From contig NZ_CP014335.1 in NCBI RefSeq assembly GCF_001610955.1, positions 475,001 through 539,000 on the forward strand: DNA of 64,000 nt. The letters are read 5' to 3'. Below are positions 37,103 through 46,661 of this stretch, piece by piece. The translations under genes and the position numbers were made by a program. Positions within the stretch are counted from its first letter, which is position 1. Every line of letters begins with the position of its first letter. Source of the stretch: Geobacillus thermoleovorans (GTDB lineage: Bacteria > Bacillota > Bacilli > Bacillales > Anoxybacillaceae). The notes under the pieces were generated by a model. That model was not told the DNA's origin. It did no database searches and saw nothing but the letters and a program-made list of their open reading frames with translations.

Positions 37103-38810
37103 GAGTCAGTCAAGACTTTGTGGAGAACATTTTTTCGGTTCACTACGGGCGTTGTCAATCACTAGTTAGCGAACCATTTTCAGGAATTAATATCGTAAGC
37201 GCTTTCGGACTCTCGTCCCTCATCTTGAGGCGATGATACGATATTCCATTTTTTTACACCCAACCACCATCCCGGAGCGCCGACAACGCTTGATGGATCG
37301 GCGTCCCGGATGACCGCTGCAGACACGGTAGATTCTGACGCACCACATCTGCCCATAACCGTCCTGCCTTCCGTTTGGCCTGTTCAACCCGCTTGGACTT
37401 CGTCGAGGCCGAGGCTGCCGTTCGGGTCTCTTCTTCCTCCACCAACTGCCCATTTCTCCGCCAAATCCCGTCGATTCGGGCTGCCATCGCCCTCAGAAAC
37501 GCCCGAAGCCCTTGGTCTTTCCAGCTGCGGCGGGATTTCACCCGATGCGCAAACCGGCTCATCACGCTCTCGGCGTGACCCATCGGACGCATGCCGGTCG
37601 TCTCCACCCCTTGCTCCGACAGCCACTCCCGATAGTCCCGGATGCATCCCGGCATCGACTCGATCCGGCGGATCATGGCAGCCATCTGCTTCTCTTTCGC
37701 TTCGTCCTCCAACGTGCCGACCGCGCTGTTCAGCTCCACCAGAAGCCCCTCCTCGTCTTGTTTCGCCAGCTTCTTCCGCACCTCCCGCCAACGCGGGTGG
37801 CCGGACAGACACTGACGCAGCTCCCGCGCCACATGAAATCGATCCAGCTGAAAGCACGCCCGCTTCCCAAAATACTCCCGGCAGGCCGTGATCCACGACG
37901 CCGCGTCGCCGTTGATGATCAACAGGTCCCGGCACGGATCATAGGCATATTCGTTCATCAGCCACTCTTCGAACCGTTCCCACACGTCTCCCTCCCCTTC
38001 ATGGAGGTAGTGGCGCCGGTTCACGAGCTCAAGCTGCGAACCGTTTCGTTTCCATCCCTCGTGAACCGCCAGGATTTTCTCTTCTTTCGCCCGTTTCCCT
38101 TTCCCCTGGCGGGAAATAAACAGTCCATCCGCCTCCACAAACAGCACCCGGCCGTGCCGTTGGGAAACAGGGCGGTGCAGCGAGACAGGGGCCTCCAGCA
38201 CCAGTTGGCGAATCGCCTCGTGGCTCATGACCGCATACCCCACGATCGACTCCAACGTACGGGCCGCTTTGCGGTAGGAAGAGCACTCTACGGCCAACTC
38301 GACCGCCGTTTCCTCGAGGCAAGGACTGATCGATCGGGCCCCATCAAAGCCTAATTCGGCATCCAGCAAGAAGGTATAGTTCCCCGTTTGCCGGTCATAG
38401 TAGTAGTTCCGTCGAAACGTCACTTCTCCAAACAGCGTTTGGATCGTAGTCGGCCGTTTGTCTTTCAGCTGATACCGGCGCTTGTCCCGCGCTTCCGCCA
38501 GTTGTTGATCAATCTCCTCCAAAAGGGCCGCCAACAAGACAGCGAACACCTTTTGAAGAGTTCTGACTAATTGTTCCTCCAACTCTTTTAATAGGGGCCA
38601 TTCTGTGGTAAGATGTTTCATGGACTCTCTCCCTCCTGTTTTCGGTTGGTTTGCCAATCACCATCATAGCAGGGAGAGAGTCCTTTTTTCACGACATTTG
38701 CTTTTTCTACCGCGCTTCGCTTGGTGGCCCCGACGAGCGTCGCGAACAAAAGTTCGCAACCCTCGTCGGGGATCATTTCGGAATGTCACCCACAAATATT
38801 TTACTCACAC
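37103..38810 (-). mobile_element. ISLre2-family insertion sequence
   Basis: 1708 bp. The 9-bp duplication GGGAAAGAA (37094-37102 and 38811-38819) is the size expected for ISLre2. The ends are imperfect inverted repeats of about 29 bp (left GAGTCAGTCAAGACTTTGTG; right complement GTGTGAGTAAAATATTTGTG). It contains one gene on the minus strand. The insertion is younger than the transposon it disrupts. Confidence 0.85.
37254..38621 (-). CDS. ISLre2 transposase (UPF0236)
   Basis: 455 aa. Typical features are the N-terminal coiled segment, TLFGEVTFRRNYYYDRQ, the acidic residue in LFVEADGLF and LIINGDAASWI, and the C-terminal Arg-rich part. AGGAGGGAGAGAG precedes the ATG at 38621; in-frame codons further up have no site. 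The reading frame is complete, so the copy may be active. Confidence 0.9.
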   Translation of the reverse strand: MKHLTTEWPLLKELEEQLVRTLQKVFAVLLAALLEEIDQQLAEARDKRRYQLKDKRPTTIQTLFGEVTFRRNYYYDRQTGNYTFLLDAELGFDGARSISPCLEETAVELAVECSSYRKAARTLESIVGYAVMSHEAIRQLVLEAPVSLHRPVSQRHGRVLFVEADGLFISRQGKGKRAKEEKILAVHEGWKRNGSQLELVNRRHYLHEGEGDVWERFEEWLMNEYAYDPCRDLLIINGDAASWITACREYFGKRACFQLDRFHVARELRQCLSGHPRWREVRKKLAKQDEEGLLVELNSAVGTLEDEAKEKQMAAMIRRIESMPGCIRDYREWLSEQGVETTGMRPMGHAESVMSRFAHRVKSRRSWKDQGLRAFLRAMAARIDGIWRRNGQLVEEEETRTAASASTKSKRVEQAKRKAGRLWADVVRQNLPCLQRSSGTPIHQALSALRDGGWV

Positions 38811-39648
38811 GGGAAAGAAATTTTACCGATTCCTGAACGAAAACGATTCGCGTACGATCAGGTCAATGAGCTCTGGCAAGGTGATTTGTCCCATGGCCCG
38901 TTGATTCGCGTGAATGGCAAAACGCAAAAAACGTTTTTGATTGCCTATATCGATGACTGCTCGCGGGTCGTGCCGTACGCTCAGTTTTTCTCTTCCGAGA
39001 AATTTGACGGGTTGCGGATCGTAACCAAGGAAGCGCTGCTTCGATACGGAAAGCCGAAGCGAATTTACTCGGATAACGGCAAGATTTATCGGGCGGAACC
39101 CTTGCAGTACGCCTGCGCGGAGTTAGGGATCACCTTGATCCATACCCAGCCGTACGATCCGCAAAGCAAAGGGAAAATCGAACGATTTTTCCGCACCGTA
39201 CAGACGCGGTTTTACCCGTTGCTCGAAATGAATTCACCGAAGTCGCTCGAAGAGCTAAACGAGCGATTTTGGAAGTGGTTGGAGGAAGATTACCATCGAA
39301 AACCGCATGCCTCGTTGAACGGGAAGACGCCACATGAAGTGTTTCAATCGCAAGTCCATTTGGTGTCGTTCGTCGACGATTCGGATTGGCTCGACTCGAT
39401 CTTTTTGAAACGCGAATACCGTAAAGTGAAGGCCGATGGTACGGTCACGTTGAACAAGCAGCTGTATGAAGTTCCGCCCCGGTTCATCGGACAATCGATC
39501 GAACTCCGTTATGATGAACAAGGCGTGTATGTGTACGAAGACGGTCAACGGGTCGCCGAAGCGGTCCTTGTTCGCTTCGAGGACAATGCCTATGTGAAAC
39601 GCCATCGGTCACCGTTTGCGGCGGTTCCGGTAGAGGGAGGCGAAAACG

Positions 39649-40449
39649 ATGTATAAAACGTTTTATTCCCTTTCCCGAGAGCCGTTTTCGAAGGAGACGA
39701 ATCCACCAGAGGCTTATCAAGGGGCCTCGTATCAAGAGGCCCTCGCCGCTTTGGACTACGTGAAACGAACAAGAGGGATCGGGCTATTGATCGGTGAACC
39801 AGGGGCCGGCAAGACATTCGCCCTTCGGGCGTTTAAGGAATCCCTGAATCCGTCACTGTATCACGTCGTTTATTTTCCATTGTCAACGGGAAGCGTGATG
39901 GACTTTTATCGCGGCCTTGCCTTCGGGCTCGGGGAAGAGCCGAAATACCGCAAGGTCGACTTGTTTTATCAAATCCAACAAGGGATCGAGCGCTTGTATC
40001 ATGAACAACGGGTAACGTCAGTGTTCATCCTCGATGAAATGCATTTAGCGAAGGATGCCTTTCTGCAGGATATCGCGATCCTGTTCAACTTTCACATGGA
40101 CTCAACAAATCCGTTTGTCTTGATTTTGGCGGGGCTGCCCCATTTACAGGCAAAACTACGGTTGAATCAACACCGTCCGCTTCACCAACGAATCATCATG
40201 CGATACCAGATGGGGCCTCTTGATAAGGAAGAAGTGGTAGGATATATCGAACACCGCCTGAAACAGGCGGGGGCGAAACACCCGATTTTTACCCCAGCTG
40301 CCTTAGAAGCGATCGCCCTGCAGTCGCAGGGGTGGCCGCGGATCATCAACAACCTCGCCACCACTTGCCTGTTATACGGCGCTCAATTAAAAAAACATAT
40401 GATTGACGAAGACATTGTGCGTATGGCAGCCGAAGAAATGGGGTACTGA
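39649..40449 (+). CDS. AAA ATPase (ExeA/TniB/TnsC-like)
   Basis: 266 aa. Walker A GEPGAGKTF near residue 46, Walker B VFILDEMH near 126, and the Arg-containing sensor region further on. Such ATPases activate the transposase and choose targets in Tn7, Mu and Tn5053 systems. Its start overlaps the transposase end by eight bases, so translation is coupled. It is followed by a GC-rich hairpin (CAGGGGC/GCCCCTG, 40455-40474) and the right-end repeats. Confidence 0.9.
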   Translation: MYKTFYSLSREPFSKETNPPEAYQGASYQEALAALDYVKRTRGIGLLIGEPGAGKTFALRAFKESLNPSLYHVVYFPLSTGSVMDFYRGLAFGLGEEPKYRKVDLFYQIQQGIERLYHEQRVTSVFILDEMHLAKDAFLQDIAILFNFHMDSTNPFVLILAGLPHLQAKLRLNQHRPLHQRIIMRYQMGPLDKEEVVGYIEHRLKQAGAKHPIFTPAALEAIALQSQGWPRIINNLATTCLLYGAQLKKHMIDEDIVRMAAEEMGY

Positions 40450-40499
40450 CACAGCAGGGGCTGATCGGCCCCTGTTATGTTTCATCCCGATCCATCCTC

Positions 40500-40645
40500 A
40501 TTCTAGTTAATCATCCGAAATAATGTGCAAATGTTCGGAAATAATCTGCAAAACCTGGAATAATTCGCAAAGATTTTGCACATTATTTCCGAATCCGTCC
40601 GAAATAATTTGAAAAAGGGATTCTGAAATAATGTGCTAATTTACA
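40500..40645 (+). repeat. right-end transposase binding repeats
   Basis: Six related boxes: CCGAAATAATGTGCAAA, CGGAAATAATCTGCAAAA, TGGAATAATTCGCAAAG, the inverted TTTTGCACATTATTTCCGA, CCGAAATAATTTGAAAA, and the terminal CTGAAATAATGTGCTAA. The left end (35834-35955) carries four of them. Confidence 0.8.
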
Positions 40646-41326
40646 GCGGGGTTTCCAGAATACTTAGCATATAAAAAAATGAATGAAAAGCATAAAAGGT
40701 ACACAAGAATATTTTGCGTTATTCAGCGATATTCGAATGAAACAGAACAACGAATTAAGTTGCTAAGGAGGATGTTCCATCATCAAACAACAAAGTGGTT
40801 AGACAAACATATGTTGATTGATCAAATGGTTAATAGCGGAGTAAAGGTTACCACGATAGCCCGAAAGCTGGGAGTTACTCAAGCTGAGATTGAAAATTAT
40901 TTTGTCCATCCGGATATTCCTTTTGACATAATCAAAAAAGCCCGTAAAAATGAAGGAAGTTTGATAAACATAGAAAAAATTCGCAAGTTGCCAATCCATT
41001 CAATGCTTAAACACAAGTTATATCAGCGAGCAGTATTACCAAAAAAGCATCCTGACCGATTAACGACAGATAAGTTGCAAAAAATAAAGTGGTTACTGAA
41101 AAGGGATTACTTTAACGATTTAGGAAGAGAAGATCAATGGGAGATGTTGCAACAAGCTTTAGATTACAGGGGAACATTAGAAAATACATGGGATTTGGAT
41201 ATTGAAAGAAGATTAAAACGAATGTCTCAAGGGGAGTTAATATTAAAATTTACGTTCAATCCAGACTCCTATAACAATGACCTAAATTTTAGCGATCTTA
41301 TCAATTAAATGGGATTTTAATAAGAG

Positions 41327-41358
41327 ATGCTTGGCGCTTAAAGTCAAGCATTTTTTAT
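41327..41358 (+). terminator. terminator after the ParB-like gene
   Basis: ATGCTTG and CAAGCAT around a 10-nt loop, then TTTTTATTTT. Confidence 0.75.
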
Positions 41359-43085
41359 TTTGTCTGTAGCAATTTATAATTTAATTTTTTTTTGGAGGAT
41401 TTTGGCATAAAATGTAGAATTTTTTTGGTATTAGATTGTGGGGGGGTATGCAATGCGTATTAAGGAAATAGTAATAAGAAATTTTAAAAACATTGGTATC
41501 AAAAAAGAATGCATTATTAAAGTACCGGAAGTCGATGAAAATGGATCCTCAGATTTTGTAACTGTAATAGGTGAAAACAACATAGGAAAATCATCTATTT
41601 TGGAAGCTCTCAGGTTATTTCTTCCAGAAACAGATTTACCAAGCACTCCTTCAATTGATTTATTTCCTTTTAAAAAAGAACCGACAAATGAAGATGAATT
41701 TATGGAAGTGAAAATTACTTTTAATGGATTAAACGATTTAGATAAAAATCATCCTTACATAAAGCCGTATATTTATAATGATGAATTAATTATTAGGAGA
41801 ATATGGAGTGGTCCTGATTTAAGGGATACAGATGTTCCTTTTGAAGTGTTTATTCCTAACAGACACATTACAGAGTTAAATGAAGAAGAAACATGGAATA
41901 GGAGTGCATTTGAAAATGTATCGCCTAGTCTAAAACAACTTTATACAAAATTTTGTGAGGATAAAAAATTAAACAATGGTACTATTCCCAAAAATAAAAA
42001 AGAAGAATTTGTAGAATTTGTTTATTTAAATGATAATACGCTTATTACGGAAGGCGAGCCAAAATGGTTTCCTAATCCGAACGGATTTGCTTCAAAAATA
42101 AGATCCATAATGCCAAGAGTGATTTATGTTCCAGCAGTTAAATTAATAAACGAGGAGGCTGATGCAAATAAAAATAGGTCAGCTGCCAATCTAATAGCGT
42201 CTGCTTTGTTTGAACAGCATCTTAGTTCCGCTGAAGAAATAGAAAATTTTAAAAATGCTTTAAACTCCTTGAAGCTAATTTTTAACGAAGATACAAAGCA
42301 TAGAGAGGTTCGAAATCTTCAAGATAAGTTAAGTAAAAAACTTAAAAGGATAATGGAGGTTGAAGCACACGTTGATTTTGAAGTACCAGAAGTAATGGAG
42401 AAACTCCACTTAAACTCGTCCATTTCATTAAAGTACAACAATTTACTAACTAAACCTTCTGAACAGGGCAATGGGGTCCAAAGACTGCTTATCTTATCAT
42501 TATTAGAATTAATGGCAGAACAACTAACAAGTTCTGATCTTGATAAGGAGTTAGACAATCGGGAATGGAGAAGAAGTTTTTTATTTTTGATTGAGGAACC
42601 AGAGATATATTTACATCCGCATTTACAGCGAAAAATGCGTGATGCATTAGTACAAATATCAAAGCATCCTTTAGCTCAAGTAATTTGTACATCACATTCG
42701 GAAAACTTCATCGACTTAGCTGACAGGCACCAAGGAATTGTGTTACTGAAAAAGAGAAGTGATGGAACTGCAGAAACAATACAGGTGCCTTATGATATTT
42801 ATAGTGGTGATAATAAATCAGAAAAAAGAAAAAGAATGAGAATGTTGTTAAACTTCAATACTTCGACGTTGGAGGCTTTTTTCGCAAAAAGAGTTGTTTT
42901 GGTAGAAGGTGATTGTGAAGTAGCCAGCTTTTTAGCGATTAAACTGTTTATTGCAAAATAAAAATACAGAGTTCTGCAACGAAAAGTGCAGAGCTGAAGG
43001 CAAAGAAAAAAGGCTTGCCAGCCTCTAACATTTCCTCTACTGTGGAAGTTGTGAACACATAACCAAACAGTGGAGGAGCGAAAGG

Positions 43086-44591
43086 ATGCTGGCAATGCCC
43101 GAAATTAATCGTATCAGAAAACTGCGTGAAAAGAAAGGGTTATCGATTGCGGAAATTTCCCGTGAAACGGGATATAACTGGAGAACGGTCAAGAAATACG
43201 CAGATGGAGACATTTCTGTCCAACCAACCATCAAACGCAAAAAGGGGATGATGGAGGAAGAAGGGTACGGGCAAATCATTGATGACTGGTTGGAGGAGGA
43301 TGCCAAACTGCCGAGAAAACAACGGCGAACGAACAAGACGATGTTTGAAGCGCTTTGTCGTGACCATGGATTTCAAGGCTCGTATCGCACCGTTTGCGCG
43401 TACGTGCAAAAACGAAGACCGCAGCTCAAGCTCGAGAAAGAACAGCGCTATGAACGACTGGAGCACCCGCCAGGCGAGGCGCAGGTGGATTTCGGGAAGA
43501 TGACGGTTGTGACGAAGGAGGGGAAGGAAGAAGAGCGATCGGTTTTGATCATGAGCTTTCCCTATAGCAACGCTGCGTTTGCTTATCCGCTGCCGGCGGA
43601 AAACAGTGAATGCTTCCTCCATGGGTTGACGCAGCTGTTTCGTCAGGCTGGGGGAGTGCCAAAGGCATTGCGCATTGACAATTTGTCCGCGGCCATTGTG
43701 TCGATTCGAAAAGGGGGAGAACGCCGATTCACCGAGGCTTTTGAGAAATTTCAACTCTACTATCGGTTTGATGTACAAGTGTGCAATCCATACAGTGGAC
43801 ATGAGAAAGGAAATGCGGAGCGAAAAGTCTATTACACTCGCAACCTTTGTTTCATCCCCGCTCCATTGATGGAGTCGGATCCGGAGCTGGTGGAGTGGCT
43901 GCATCGCAAGATGGTCGAGGACCGAAACCGTCCTCATTATGAAAAGGGGCGGTGGATCGAGGAACTATGGCAGGAAGAGCAACCGGAGCTGTTGGCGTTG
44001 CCGGAACAAGATCTTCCGATCTTCTCCCTCGATCACGCTTACGTGAATAAGTACGGAGAAGTGATGGTGGATGGGAAGGCGTTCGTCGTCCATGGCCTGT
44101 CCGTCCCCAACCGGGTGTTGGTGAAGAAAGAATGGAATCGTTTCGTTGTGTTCTCTTCCGATGGAGACGTCCATCTTGAAGCGCCCAGGCCGTATACGAA
44201 CGTGAAACGCGAAATCCCTTGGAAAGAGATTTTCGCTGAGTGGGAGACCAAACCCCGGGTTGTCGGACATTCCCGCTACCGGACGTACTTGCCGGAGGCG
44301 ATCCGAACGTATCTGGCTGGCCCCCCGCCCCAGGTGGTGGCCCGTTTGAAAGGACTGCGAGCGCTGTTGGATCGGCACACGCTTTACGAAATCGCCCAGT
44401 GGCTCGAGGAGAGTCAGCGATGGGACTTGGCTCCTCATGAAATCGGCGTGTTGATGGAAGCGAAGCACTCCTATTACCCGGACAAGTGGGAAGAATCATA
44501 CACCCCTTCCGTTCTAATCGACTATGAAACGGATTTAACGGTGTATGATCAACGTCTTCATCCCGCTCGGGAAGGGGGTGTCCAGAGATGA
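43086..44591 (+). CDS. istA: IS21 transposase IstA
   Basis: 501 aa. The N-terminal helix-turn-helix (LREKKGLSIAEISRETGYNW) is followed by the integrase-type DDE core (QVDFGKMTV, IDNLSAAI, the Glu of GHEKGNAERKV) and a C-terminal Mu-like domain. GGAGGAGCGAAAGG precedes the start. The stop overlaps the istB start by four bases. Confidence 0.93.
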   Translation: MLAMPEINRIRKLREKKGLSIAEISRETGYNWRTVKKYADGDISVQPTIKRKKGMMEEEGYGQIIDDWLEEDAKLPRKQRRTNKTMFEALCRDHGFQGSYRTVCAYVQKRRPQLKLEKEQRYERLEHPPGEAQVDFGKMTVVTKEGKEEERSVLIMSFPYSNAAFAYPLPAENSECFLHGLTQLFRQAGGVPKALRIDNLSAAIVSIRKGGERRFTEAFEKFQLYYRFDVQVCNPYSGHEKGNAERKVYYTRNLCFIPAPLMESDPELVEWLHRKMVEDRNRPHYEKGRWIEELWQEEQPELLALPEQDLPIFSLDHAYVNKYGEVMVDGKAFVVHGLSVPNRVLVKKEWNRFVVFSSDGDVHLEAPRPYTNVKREIPWKEIFAEWETKPRVVGHSRYRTYLPEAIRTYLAGPPPQVVARLKGLRALLDRHTLYEIAQWLEESQRWDLAPHEIGVLMEAKHSYYPDKWEESYTPSVLIDYETDLTVYDQRLHPAREGGVQR

Positions 44592-45340
44592 GAGCAGAGG
44601 TGAAAGAGATTTGTAAAGCGCTGCATTTGGCCTATATCGCAGATCGATTCGAGGAGGTGAGATTCGAAACGAAAGAACAGTTTTTGCGGGATGTATTGGC
44701 GCTGGAACTGTCGTGCCGCCAAGAAGCGAAACAGGCTCGGCTGATCAAGAAAGCCAAGTTTCGGGAGTTGAAATGGCTGAAGGATTACGAATGGTCGGGT
44801 CATATCCATTGGCCAGCCACGACATCGAGGGAGGAACTGTGTGACCTTCGCTTTTTGGAGCGAAAGCAAAACGTTCTGCTTTTAGGTTCACCTGGAACGG
44901 GGAAAACCCATCTCGCCACAGCACTTGGCATTCAGGCGTGCCAACAAGGCCATGAGGTTCGGTTTTTCCGCGTCGCGGATCTTGTCGCCCAGCTGGAAGA
45001 GGCGTTGAAAAACGGCACGCTCGGACGGCTGAAACGAAGCCTCGACCCATGCGAACTGTTGATTTTGGATGAACTCGGCTATGTGCCGTTTCAAAAGCAA
45101 GGATCGGAACTGTTGTTTCATATTATCGCCGACTGTTACGAGCGAAAAAGCGTCATGGTGACATCGAATCTAGAATTTGGACAGTGGAATCGGGTGTTTG
45201 GGGACAACCGTTTGACGGCAGCGTTGGTGGATCGCTTGGTTCACCACGCCCACATCTTGGCCTTTACGGGAGAGAGCTATCGACTGCGGAACGCTCTCTC
45301 CGCGATCCAGCCGTCCTCTGCCTCCGGTCTGGAACCTTAA
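44588..45340 (+). CDS. istB: IS21 helper ATPase IstB
   Basis: 250 aa AAA+ protein. Walker A GSPGTGKTHLA near residue 99 and Walker B LILDELGYVP near 157, with the conserved C-terminal IstB segment (VDRLVHHAHILAFTGESYR). IstB assembles on target DNA and stimulates IstA. Translationally coupled to istA. Confidence 0.93.
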   Translation: MRAEVKEICKALHLAYIADRFEEVRFETKEQFLRDVLALELSCRQEAKQARLIKKAKFRELKWLKDYEWSGHIHWPATTSREELCDLRFLERKQNVLLLGSPGTGKTHLATALGIQACQQGHEVRFFRVADLVAQLEEALKNGTLGRLKRSLDPCELLILDELGYVPFQKQGSELLFHIIADCYERKSVMVTSNLEFGQWNRVFGDNRLTAALVDRLVHHAHILAFTGESYRLRNALSAIQPSSASGLEP

Positions 45341-45829
45341 GTCTTGAGCTGGCAAGCCTATGTATTTTTTCTTGCACTTCTCTGCATTTTTTGCTTGCAA
45401 AAAACAATTAAACAAAAGCTCAAGGAAATTTTTCCGGAAAAAGCAGATGAAATTGAAAACACTGCTAAAGATATTTCTATAATACCTTGTAATGGTAAAT
45501 TAACACAGATTGCATATTATGAGGTATTAAAGCATTTTGGAATCCAGGCATATTTAGTCCATGATTTAGATGGAGAAGGTGAAGATGAGGGAATTAATCG
45601 AAACATACTGGCTAGGATAGGTAAGGAGGAATATCGGCTAACACACCAGAAGAATTTTGAAGATCATATATTTGGTGAATCATGGAGCAACGATAAACCA
45701 TGGAAAGCTATGGAAAAAATTCTAAATAATTTTGATGATTATAAAGAAAACCTTTTGAGATTTTATAAGTTTGTAATTGGGGAAGAAAGCTACAATGCTC
45801 TTGGGATTTACCAAAAAGAGTTATCAAAA

Positions 45830-45862
45830 AAGTGAGGCACAGAAATGTAGCCTCACTTTTTA
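45830..45862 (+). terminator. terminator after the OLD gene
   Basis: AAGTGAGGC and GCCTCACTT with an 11-nt loop, then TTTATACTTT. The 45863-46073 gap shows nothing else. Confidence 0.75.
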
Positions 45863-46073
45863 TACTTTATCGATGGACATTGCGATTGTGTCAACATTAA
45901 TTAAACATGAAAAGACATCAGTTATGAGATTTTGGATATTAATTGAACTAATCATGTACACCACTTTAGCTCATCAAATTTTCCCGTTTATAATTTATTA
46001 ACTGTATTCTAATTTTGTTAAATTCTCCATACCCTAAGTAAAAAAGATACTTCATTTAGAAAGGATGGGGAAA

Positions 46074-46397
46074 ATGATTGGAATATATGTGCGTTCAGCT
46101 AATAAAGATGATGGACAAATGAAGAAACAATTAAATGAGTGTTACAAACTTATAAAAAACGAACCAGTTAAAGAATATGTCGATATTGGAGAGAAGGGTT
46201 TCCAAAATAATTTTCCAGTTGCATTTCAAGAATTGAATGTGGATATAGGTAAGGGTCTGATCAAGAAAGTAATTTGTCACAGTCCGGATCGAATTTCAAG
46301 GAATAAAACAGACATACAAATGTTTGTATTGCATTGTCAAAGAAATGGTGTTGATCTTCAGTTTGTTGATGGTACAAATGTAATGATGTTGCTGTAG
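46074..46397 (+). CDS. serine-recombinase N-terminal domain protein
   Basis: 107 aa. It matches only the catalytic domain of resolvases: YVRSANKDD (Ser as the possible nucleophile) and SPDRISRNKTDIQMF with the Arg residues of the active site. No DNA-binding or C-terminal recombinase domain is present. The ATG at 46074 lies eight bases after AAAGGA. A second, broken copy is at 56770-57090. Whether it recombines DNA is doubtful; it may be a small regulator. Confidence 0.65.
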   Translation: MIGIYVRSANKDDGQMKKQLNECYKLIKNEPVKEYVDIGEKGFQNNFPVAFQELNVDIGKGLIKKVICHSPDRISRNKTDIQMFVLHCQRNGVDLQFVDGTNVMMLL

Positions 46398-46574
46398 ATT
46401 GGAAATAAATAATGGGTATTCGGATTTTGCTGTGGAAAGCCATTCTATAATTTTATTTTAGAATAAAAAAGTGACACAAATATTGTAACGGGTTCAGTTA
46501 AGAGGTGGAAAATTCGATTTGGCAGTCGTTTTGACAATCGAATTGGAAGTATTTGTCAATAAATAAAACAAGAA

Positions 46575-46650
46575 AAAGGATGTCATTTGACATCCTTTCA
46601 GCTTGTCGACAAAGTCGACAAGCTGAGCTATCCTATAAGGATAGCTCTTT
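46575..46650 (+). repeat. three adjoining hairpins
   Basis: First, AAAGGATGTCA with TGACATCCTTT (46575-46598). Second, AGCTTGTCGAC with GTCGACAAGCT (46600-46624), a perfect palindrome that occurs again at 63199-63223. Third, GAGCTATCC with GGATAGCTC followed by TTTTA (46625-46652), shaped like a terminator. They lie between the recombinase-like gene and FTR1. Confidence 0.7.
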
Positions 46651-46661
46651 TATGTTATCTT

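Larger units (their letters stand above)
36692..39656 (+). pseudogene. DDE transposase (TniA/TnsB-like) split by ISLre2
   Basis: Part one (36692-37102) encodes helix-turn-helix domains ending LLKKYNLVGKE; part two (38820-39656) continues ILPIPERKRFAYDQVNELWQG and the integrase core with Asp motifs (YIDDCSR, SDNGKIY) and the Glu of KGKIERFFRT. Removing the ISLre2 element and one GGGAAAGAA copy restores a single frame of 415 aa. The length is short compared with TnsB. Its stop overlaps the ATPase start by eight bases. The transposon can no longer move by itself. Confidence 0.85.
35834..40645 (+). mobile_element. three-gene Tn7/Tn5053-like transposon
   Basis: The ends are TGTAAATTATCAC (35834) and the complement of TGTAAATTAGCAC (40645); the similarity extends to about 25 bp with four mismatches. 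A 5-bp duplication GCGGG flanks the element (35829-35833, 40646-40650). Both ends hold several copies of a ~19-bp box like TTTTGCACATTATTTCCGA: four at the left and six at the right, in mixed orientation, as in Tn7 and Mu. Three genes lie between: a zinc-ribbon DUF6431 protein, a DDE transposase and an AAA ATPase. No cargo genes. A nested ISLre2 element interrupts the transposase. Confidence 0.85.
35649..41308 (+). pseudogene. ParB-like gene split by a transposon
   Basis: The first exon-like part (35649-35833) encodes a ParB-type N-terminus (IELDKIVPIYVENVSKRAVE ... DKYWLVAG). The 4812-bp transposon follows. If 35834-40645 and one GCGGG copy (40646-40650) are removed, the frame continues exactly: WLVAG-FPEYLAYKKMNEKH and on to 41308, giving a product of about 280 aa with a helix-turn-helix region (VTTIARKLGVTQAEIENYF). 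The intact protein was probably a ParB/Srx-fold DNA-binding protein. GGAGGGG precedes the start. A terminator follows at 41327. Confidence 0.8.
42945..45406 (+). mobile_element. IS21-family insertion sequence
   Basis: 2462 bp. The ends are inverted repeats beginning TGTTTATTGCAA (left) and TGTTTTTTGCAA (complement of right), extending to about 27 bp. A 7-bp duplication ATTAAAC flanks it (42938-42944 and 45407-45413). It contains istA and istB with a 4-bp overlap. Both frames are open, so it is probably functional. Confidence 0.88.
41453..45835 (+). pseudogene. OLD-family nuclease split by IS21
   Basis: Part one (41453-42944) encodes an ABC-type ATPase: Walker A GENNIGKSSILEAL (around residues 41-54), a signature region, Walker B FLFLIEEPEIYLHP and the switch His of CTSHSENF, then the start of a TOPRIM domain (VVLVEGDCEV). 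Part two (45414-45835) continues the TOPRIM fold (VHDLDGEGED). Removal of IS21 and one ATTAAAC gives an exact frame of 637 aa. OLD nucleases act in phage defence; this copy is inactivated. GGGGGGG precedes the ATG at 41453. Confidence 0.87.

Noticed and set aside
37512..38354. Long plus-strand frame opposite the ISLre2 transposase
   Set aside because: It is the antisense shadow of a GC-rich gene and resembles no protein.
43852..44499. 215-codon minus-strand frame in istA
   Set aside because: Antisense shadow of a verified IS21 gene.
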